This document shows positions 1 to 3,158 of a DNA stretch of 5,967 nucleotides, in pieces. The stretch lies in contig JAAYYM010000421.1 of NCBI GenBank assembly GCA_012515365.1, positions 1-5,967 on the forward strand, in the 5' to 3' direction. Both the position numbers and the translations under genes were made by a program. Positions within the stretch are counted from its first letter, which is position 1. Each line of letters starts with the position of its first letter. The stretch is from Clostridia bacterium (lineage in GTDB: Bacteria > Bacillota_A > Clostridia > Lachnospirales > Lachnospiraceae). The notes beneath the pieces were generated by a model. That model saw only the letters and a program-made list of their open reading frames with translations, was not told where the DNA came from and made no database searches.

Positions 1-1040
1 GCGTTTACGCTGTTTATTACCTGTTCCTTATAGGTCGCACCTGATGTATGCTGTACAGAGCCCCAGTCACTGACGATGAAGCCCTCGAAGCCCATTTCGT
101 CTTTGAGCTTCATTATGTACTCTTTATTCTCGTGCATCTTCACGCCGTTGAGGGAGGAGTGGCTTATCATTATGGTCTGTACTCCGGCATCTATCTGAGC
201 CTGATATACCTTCAGGAGCTCCTCTATCTCATCGTCGGAAAGCTGAGCGTCACCACGGTCGATGAGCATTTTTGTCTCGCCCTGCTCACCGGTGCCGTAT
301 ACAACGTTTCCGTCACCGAAATAGTGCTTTGTACAGGCAACAAGACCGCCATCGATAAGTCCCTTTGTGTAGGCAGTGCTGAGCTTTGTTATCGTATCAA
401 GATCAGAGCCGTAGGACTCATAAGTTCTTCCCCAGCGTGGGTCAACAGACTGAGCTACACAGGGGGAGAAGTTCCACATCATATGGCAGAGCTTGGCTTC
501 GTCCGCAGTGATAAGACCTACCTGATATGCAAGGTCTTCATCGTTTGCAGCACCCTGACCGATATTGTGTGGGAAGTATACTGCATCAACGCAGTAATTA
601 ACTCCGTGAACGTCGTCCTGTCCGTAGATGTATGGGATTCCTGCCTCAGATTCAACAGCAGCTTTCTGGAAGCTGTCTACAGTCTGACGCCAACCGGCGG
701 CATTGATACTGCCCATAGTGGAGAGGATACTGCCATAGTCGTTGGCTTTCATATCCTCCTCGGTGATGTTGTAGATAGCCGGCTGTACCATTTGATCAGC
801 TTTCTGTTCAAGCGTCAGCTCGCCGACTATTTCCTCGGGAGACATTGAAGCGTATTTCTGATACTTAAACTTAAAGATGCTGTCCTCGTCGGTCTTGTTA
901 TCCTCTGTTGGCTTATCAGCCTCCGCTGTCGTTTCAGCCTCAGATACTGCTGAAGACTTTGACGAGCTGCTTTTGCTTGAACATGACGCTGCTGATACCA
1001 GCAATGTCAGCGGCAGCAGAAGTGCAAGTGCTTTTTTCAT
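1..1040 (-). CDS. GH3 beta-glucosidase / beta-glucan exohydrolase, predicted lipoprotein (C-terminus cut by window edge)
   Basis: This enzyme would release glucose from the non-reducing ends of beta-glucans or cello-oligosaccharides at the cell surface. The reading frame is open for 346 codons from ATG at 1040 and runs off the left edge. Residues 1-20 are a short signal peptide (MKKALALLLPLTLLVSAASC); Cys20 fits a lipobox. A Ser- and acid-rich linker follows to about residue 60. GH3 (alpha/beta)8-barrel motifs then appear in order: GQDDVHG with D142-D143-V-H145-G, FPHNIG, DPRWGRTYES around R205, TKHYFGDG with K238-H239, and IVSDWGS with D325, the expected catalytic nucleophile. The DDVHG, SSLNGVKMH and SDW set resembles the exo-1,4/1,3-glucanase branch more than simple aryl-glucosidases. 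GH3 proteins are usually 600-850 residues, so the second alpha/beta domain carrying the acid/base lies outside the window. An AAAGGAG site sits just ahead of the start. Substrate is inferred, the family is clear. Confidence 0.93.
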   Translation of the reverse strand, partial: MKKALALLLPLTLLVSAASCSSKSSSSKSSAVSEAETTAEADKPTEDNKTDEDSIFKFKYQKYASMSPEEIVGELTLEQKADQMVQPAIYNITEEDMKANDYGSILSTMGSINAAGWRQTVDSFQKAAVESEAGIPYIYGQDDVHGVNYCVDAVYFPHNIGQGAANDEDLAYQVGLITADEAKLCHMMWNFSPCVAQSVDPRWGRTYESYGSDLDTITKLSTAYTKGLIDGGLVACTKHYFGDGNVVYGTGEQGETKMLIDRGDAQLSDDEIEELLKVYQAQIDAGVQTIMISHSSLNGVKMHENKEYIMKLKDEMGFEGFIVSDWGSVQHTSGATYKEQVINSVN

Positions 1041-1046
1041 TATCTT

Positions 1047-1054
1047 ACTCCTTT
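1047..1054 (-). promoter_or_regulatory. Ribosome binding site of the GH3 gene
   Basis: On the minus strand AAAGGAGT ends six bases before the ATG at 1040. It supports this start, which is also the one that gives a complete signal peptide. Confidence 0.8.
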
Positions 1055-1122
1055 CGTATGATTAAAACTGCGATCAATTCCACTTCATATGTAATGATTG
1101 TTCAATATCTTTTTTATTGATT

Positions 1123-1151
1123 ATTATATCATATTTTTCGTATTAATGCAA
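1123..1151 (-). promoter_or_regulatory. Sigma-70-type promoter of the GH3 gene
   Basis: On the minus strand there is a perfect TATAAT (1123-1128), preceded at a 17-bp spacer by TTGCAT (1146-1151), which matches TTGACA at three of six positions. Transcription would start near 1116, giving a leader of about 76 nt. A 6-bp inverted repeat TCAATA/TATTGA (1102-1107 and 1115-1120) spans the expected start point. It could be an operator, though it is short and AT-rich. Confidence 0.6.
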
Positions 1152-1157
1152 CAATAA

Positions 1158-1190
1158 AACAGGCTCGCATTGTTGAAATGCGAGCCTGTT
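1158..1190 (-). terminator. Perfect 13-bp hairpin, probable intrinsic terminator
   Basis: The arms 1158-1170 (AACAGGCTCGCAT) and 1178-1190 are exact reverse complements around a 7-nt loop. On the minus strand the stem is followed by TTATTGTT, a modest U-tract; on the plus strand the next bases are GTTAGGG, so minus-strand termination is favoured. It lies directly upstream of the GH3 promoter and would block read-through from the right. No intact minus-strand gene remains upstream; the broken gene at 1711-2128 or a gene now lost may have been its original client. Confidence 0.65.
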
Positions 1191-1201
1191 GTTAGGGAAT
1201 G

Positions 1202-1245
1202 TGGTATAATAGAGATATACCAATTAGAAATCTAACGAAAGGAGG
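1202..1245 (+). promoter_or_regulatory. Extended -10 promoter and RBS of the transposase remnant
   Basis: TGGTATAAT (1202-1210) is a perfect extended -10 element; no good -35 is visible at the usual distance. It is followed by AAAGGAGG (1238-1245), eight bases before the ATG at 1254. The arrangement suits an insertion-sequence gene that keeps its own expression signals even though the gene is dead. Confidence 0.55.
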
Positions 1246-1253
1246 GCATTTTT

Positions 1254-1328
1254 ATGCCTAAAATTAAACCAAATAAAAGATATACACGGGAGTTTAAAAT
1301 CATGGTAGTAGAAACGATGCATAAATAG
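1254..1328 (+). pseudogene. 5' remnant of an IS3-type transposase OrfA
   Basis: The 24 readable residues begin MPKIKPNKRYTREFK and continue IMVVETMHK before TAG at 1326-1328. A basic start followed by a (Y/F)xxEFKxxVV motif is typical of the N-terminal helix-turn-helix of IS3-family OrfA proteins, which normally run about 90-180 residues. After the stop the same frame continues (EVSHTKT, then VDEELWNVV) to a TGA at 1428-1430. The first part of this could be decayed OrfA; the rest does not resemble a transposase. No OrfB with a DDE catalytic domain is present and no terminal inverted repeats could be assigned. It is a dead stub left by deletion. Family assignment rests on a short stretch and is moderately sure. 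Confidence 0.6.
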
Positions 1329-1569
1329 GAGGTAAGTCATACCAAGACAGTGGATGAGGAGCTATGGAATGTTGTCAAGGCACTTTATGTATATGCTAAT
1401 GCTGCCGATAAGTACAGGTATGATTCCTGAAAAATGCAAAGTTGATATTGAAAACGATAAATATCTACTCAACGCTTGAAATATAACTGATCGCTTTTTA
1501 AACAGAGGGTGTTAACATTTACAGCCCTCCTGACCTTTAGAATGTTCCATTTGGGTGACAGCTGAAAAT
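1329..1569. other. No intact gene; debris between transposase stub and palindrome
   Basis: Apart from the short continuation of the transposase frame to 1430, no coding pattern is seen. One hairpin stands out: GAGGGTGT (1505-1512) pairs with ACAGCCCTC (1521-1529) with a single bulged G. On the minus strand it is followed by TGTTT, so it could weakly end transcription coming from the right. Confidence 0.4.
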
Positions 1570-1710
1570 AAAGATCTCCGCCCTTTATGTGCGATACTCA
1601 CATAGCAGTTATACGTTAGGTATTGAGGGAAAAACTTTTGGAGAAGGGGTTCCCCGAGTATCTGACATATACTGTTATATAAGCACCGCACATAATTGGC
1701 GTAGGCCTTT
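1570..1710. repeat. 141-bp imperfect inverted repeat (MITE-like or long-hairpin element)
   Basis: The left arm 1570-1640 and the reverse complement of 1641-1710 align over their whole length with one single-base gap. By hand count 49 of 70 positions match and 13 of the 21 mismatches are transitions. The outer ends read AAAG..CT.CGCC and the longest exact block is TTATGTGCG. The centre is at 1640/1641, so there is almost no loop. As RNA either strand would form one long hairpin with G-U pairs, seven of the transitions wobbling on the minus strand and six on the plus. On the minus strand the element begins right after the stop of the pseudogene at 1711 and ends in CTTTATTTT, so it could serve as a very large terminator. 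It could equally be a decayed miniature transposable element. No target-site duplication was recognised. Confidence 0.7.
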
Positions 1711-2128
1711 TTATTGTATAACACATCCTCCACATTCAACAACTGTGAAGCCATTTCTTTCAATGGTTTCAAGCTGCTGTGGTTCGATGTCTATTGCCTC
1801 CTCCATTGGCACATATGCCATGAATACACGCAGCATATTGTCAGGAGTAGGTGTGATATTAAATTTTGCGGAATCGGTATACACGTCGCCCTAGAATGAA
1901 ATGAGATTATACTTGCTGTGTTCCATTAACGGCAGCCAGTATACAATTAACTCATTCATTTCTTCTGTTAAGCCAATATCAGGAGCAATATAAGGGACAT
2001 CGATCGTCTGGATATGTTGAAATGAGGATGTGTTCGTGGAGACATATCTCACCTTTGCAGATGAGCCTATAAAGCAGCTCTTCAGGATACAGTGCAGAGT
2101 TATCAATCAGAATAACGCGCATATCCAT
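1711..2128 (-). pseudogene. Broken gene of unrecognised family (frameshift plus in-frame TAG)
   Basis: Three pieces of one protein can be read on the minus strand. From an ATG at 2128 one frame gives MDMRVILIDNSALYPEELLY. Around 2060-2080 the protein-like reading moves to another frame and continues through IDVPYIAPDIGLTEEMNEL and WLPLMEHSKYNLISF to TAG at 1891-1893. The same frame resumes after the TAG as GDVYTDSAKFNITPTPDNM, then MAYVPMEEAIDIEPQQLE and ERNGFTVVECGGCVIQ, and stops at TAA 1711-1713. CAG to TAG is the simplest origin of the internal stop. The rebuilt protein would be about 138 residues, soluble, acidic and without membrane segments. Protein-like composition on both sides of the TAG supports a decayed gene. 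I do not recognise the family. The true start may be upstream, since coding-like residues (LQFPQY) precede 2128. Confidence 0.5.
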
Positions 2129-2145
2129 ATACTGAGGAAACTGTA

Positions 2146-2208
2146 ATGTCTACAGAAACAATTATTATTTCAGATCATGTTGCAAAAGAAAAAGTTCAAA
2201 AAACGTAA
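2146..2208 (+). CDS. Possible 20-residue peptide or gene-start fragment
   Basis: ATG at 2146 opens a 20-codon frame beginning MSTETIIISDHVAKEK and ending in TAA at 2206-2208, with a weak GAGGA (2134-2138) seven bases upstream. No promoter is evident before it. It may be a chance frame, or the surviving 5' end of a gene truncated when the downstream AT-rich segment arrived. It matches nothing I recognise. Confidence 0.15.
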   Translation: MSTETIIISDHVAKEKVQKT

Positions 2209-2233
2209 GCATACTCTGAAATATATTGATATC

Positions 2234-2262
2234 TTGACATATAAATCATTATCTGATATAAT
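2234..2262 (+). promoter_or_regulatory. Perfect-consensus sigma-70/SigA promoter with no obvious gene behind it
   Basis: TTGACA (2234-2239), a 17-bp spacer and TATAAT (2257-2262) match the housekeeping consensus at all twelve positions. Transcription would begin near 2269 toward the NRPS gene, 0.9 kb away. No intact coding region follows before 3159. The transcript could be a non-coding RNA, a long leader, or the relic of a lost regulator gene. Confidence 0.7.
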
Positions 2263-2313
2263 ATATATGTATATAAATCTGATATGTTTTTTGTAAAAAT
2301 GTATATTATATAA

Positions 2314-2505
2314 TTGTTAGTGTTAGTTGTTTTGAATAGAAGAGGGGGGATAAGAAGTATATTTGGATTTTCTACGGATATGCAGTATTACATATGTGTG
2401 AATATATCAAGGAAATACACTAAGAAAAAAACTGTTTATTTAAAATATGCAGATATCAATCGACTGGAGGTGAAGTTTAAACGATTTAGCTATTGTCATA
2501 GATAG
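2314..2505 (+). pseudogene. Possible remnant of a LytTR-type response-regulator DNA-binding domain
   Basis: A frame open from 2314 (TTG; no convincing RBS) to TAG 2503-2505 lies just behind the consensus promoter. Its second half reads KKKTVYLKYADINRLEV, then KRFSYCHR, stop, LIVFVKTV. LytTR domains characteristically have a first strand like KKxxYLxYxDIxxIE and, about 35 residues later, F.RCHRSxIVNLxxV. Both signatures appear here in order but with the intervening strands missing and a stop at the Ser position. That would be a domain with an internal deletion and a nonsense mutation. LytTR regulators often control peptide-product clusters, which would suit the neighbouring NRPS. The similarity is short and judged by eye, so chance is a real alternative. 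Confidence 0.25.
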
Positions 2506-2860
2506 CTTATCGTCTTTGTTAAGACTGTTTACCCTCATAATGTTCTAAAATGATTTGGCTTCTTTACATTGCTGAAGGCAGTCTAGCGAAGATAATTGGC
2601 TTATTTCTTGAACTTTTTTTAAAAAAATGGCATATTTTTAATATATGTCATTATATTTGCTTTCTCTTACATCCATATTAAAAGGATGTAATGGCTATTT
2701 TAATCATAAAAAATCATATATTTTATAATGTTGAAATTCAGTATTTTGTTTTGACTATTAGTTTGGCATTGATTGAGTTGTCTTTTTTTATTACGTTTGC
2801 AAAATATATAACTTCATTATTAGCTTTATACTAAAAAATTATTATAACTTAATTTCAGAA
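2506..2860. other. AT-rich non-coding stretch with hairpins
   Basis: No coding region is supported. Visible structure: AGACTG (2522-2527) complementary to CAGTCT (2579-2584); a T7A7 palindrome at 2614-2627; TGGCATAT/ATATGTCA (2628-2635 and 2643-2650, one G-U pair); and an exact 8-bp stem TTACATCC/GGATGTAA (2667-2674 and 2684-2691) with a 9-nt loop. None is followed by a strong T-run on the plus strand, so they look more like folding elements or weak terminators than efficient ones. Confidence 0.4.
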
Positions 2861-2914
2861 CTAAATCTACCAATAATCCTAAATCTACCAATAATCCTAA
2901 ATTTACCAATAATC
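2861..2914. repeat. Three tandem 18-bp repeats
   Basis: The unit CTAAATCTACCAATAATC occurs at 2861-2878 and 2879-2896 exactly and at 2897-2914 with one C-to-T change; CTAAAA at 2915-2920 starts a fourth copy. They sit about 245-300 bp ahead of the NRPS start. Each copy contains CCAATAATC followed by CTA, which is complementary to TAGGATTATATGG at 3004-3016 apart from one bulged base. They may be protein-binding iterons or alternative arms of an RNA stem. Confidence 0.85.
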
Positions 2915-3025
2915 CTAAAAATACCCTTTATTATTTGCATATGTAAAAAAAAAGCGGGGAGGTATCCAGCGCTCTTACATTTTTATGCTTATTAAGGGGA
3001 TGATAGGATTATATGGTTTTTTTTT
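2906..3025 (+). terminator. Long nested hairpin ending in T9: candidate terminator or attenuator in the NRPS leader
   Basis: Bases 2906-2917 pair with 3004-3016 (12 bp, one bulged A), immediately followed by nine T's (3017-3025). Nested inside are CCCTT/AAGGG (2924-2928 with 2994-2998), GCAT/ATGC (2937-2940 with 2985-2988), ATGTAA/TTACAT (2941-2946 with 2975-2980), AGCG/CGCT (2953-2956 with 2970-2973) and GGA/TCC (2958-2960 with 2965-2967) with loop GGTA. The whole forms one long interrupted stem. The base helix can form with any of the three 18-bp repeats, so several registers are possible. It resembles no riboswitch class I can name; the T-box signature AGGGTGGNACCGCG is absent. It could end the transcript from the 2234 promoter, or act as a conditional terminator ahead of the synthetase. 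Confidence 0.5.
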
Positions 3026-3051
3026 GTCAAAAATATATAAAAGTATATATT
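3024..3051 (+). promoter_or_regulatory. Likely proximal promoter of the NRPS gene
   Basis: TTGTCA (3024-3029; five of six matches to TTGACA) is followed after 16 bp by TATATT (3046-3051; five of six matches to TATAAT). Transcription would begin near 3058, about 100 nt before the start codon. The -35 overlaps the end of the T9 run, so terminator and promoter are back to back. Confidence 0.45.
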
Positions 3052-3090
3052 AATGAATTTTAGTCAATAGATATTCAGGAGTGAGTTTAA

Positions 3091-3099
3091 ATGTTGTGA
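3091..3099 (+). other. Minimal upstream frame ATG-TTG-TGA with its own RBS
   Basis: AGGAG (3077-3081) lies nine bases before ATG TTG TGA, a start-Leu-stop frame in the NRPS leader, 59 bp before the NRPS start. It could stall or recycle ribosomes, but it may be chance. A GTG at 3081 would instead give a 15-codon frame ending at TAA 3126-3128, with poorer RBS spacing. Confidence 0.2.
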
Positions 3100-3142
3100 A
3101 GACATGTATATATAACCACAAAAAATAATAACTAATTTACAG

Positions 3143-3150
3143 AAAGGTGG
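3143..3150 (+). promoter_or_regulatory. Ribosome binding site of the NRPS gene
   Basis: AAAGGTGG ends eight bases before ATG at 3159. It fixes the start and places the condensation domain at the extreme N-terminus of the protein. Confidence 0.8.
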
Positions 3151-3158
3151 TTCTTGAT

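Noticed and set aside
48..848. Long plus-strand open frame (266 codons)
   Set aside because: It lies opposite the GH3 gene, whose frame holds signal peptide, DDVHG, KHY and SDW motifs with a proper RBS. The plus-strand product has no domain and no RBS, so it is an antisense shadow.
877..1120. Two short plus-strand frames over the GH3 signal peptide and upstream region
   Set aside because: Both are shadows of the Ser-rich linker and signal peptide and of the AT-rich promoter; no RBS or protein-like pattern.
1102..1120. Operator for the GH3 gene (TCAATA/TATTGA)
   Set aside because: Only 6-bp arms in AT-rich DNA and no resemblance to LacI-type or other known sugar-regulator sites, so it is mentioned with the promoter and not called separately.
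1512..1772. Minus-strand frame of 86 codons
   Set aside because: It spans the 141-bp palindrome and overlaps the end of the better supported pseudogene in another frame; no RBS. It appears to be the palindrome read as protein.
1589..1899. Plus-strand frames of 61 and 101 codons
   Set aside because: They run opposite the pseudogene and through the palindrome, with no RBS, and the opposite strand shows the coding-like signal.
2861..2920. CRISPR-like array
   Set aside because: The 18-bp units are directly adjacent with no spacers, so this is a short tandem repeat.
2861..3025. T-box riboswitch for threonyl-tRNA ahead of the Thr-specific NRPS
   Set aside because: An attractive idea given the substrate, but the conserved T-box sequence AGGGTGGNACCGCG and a Stem I with a threonine codon could not be found.
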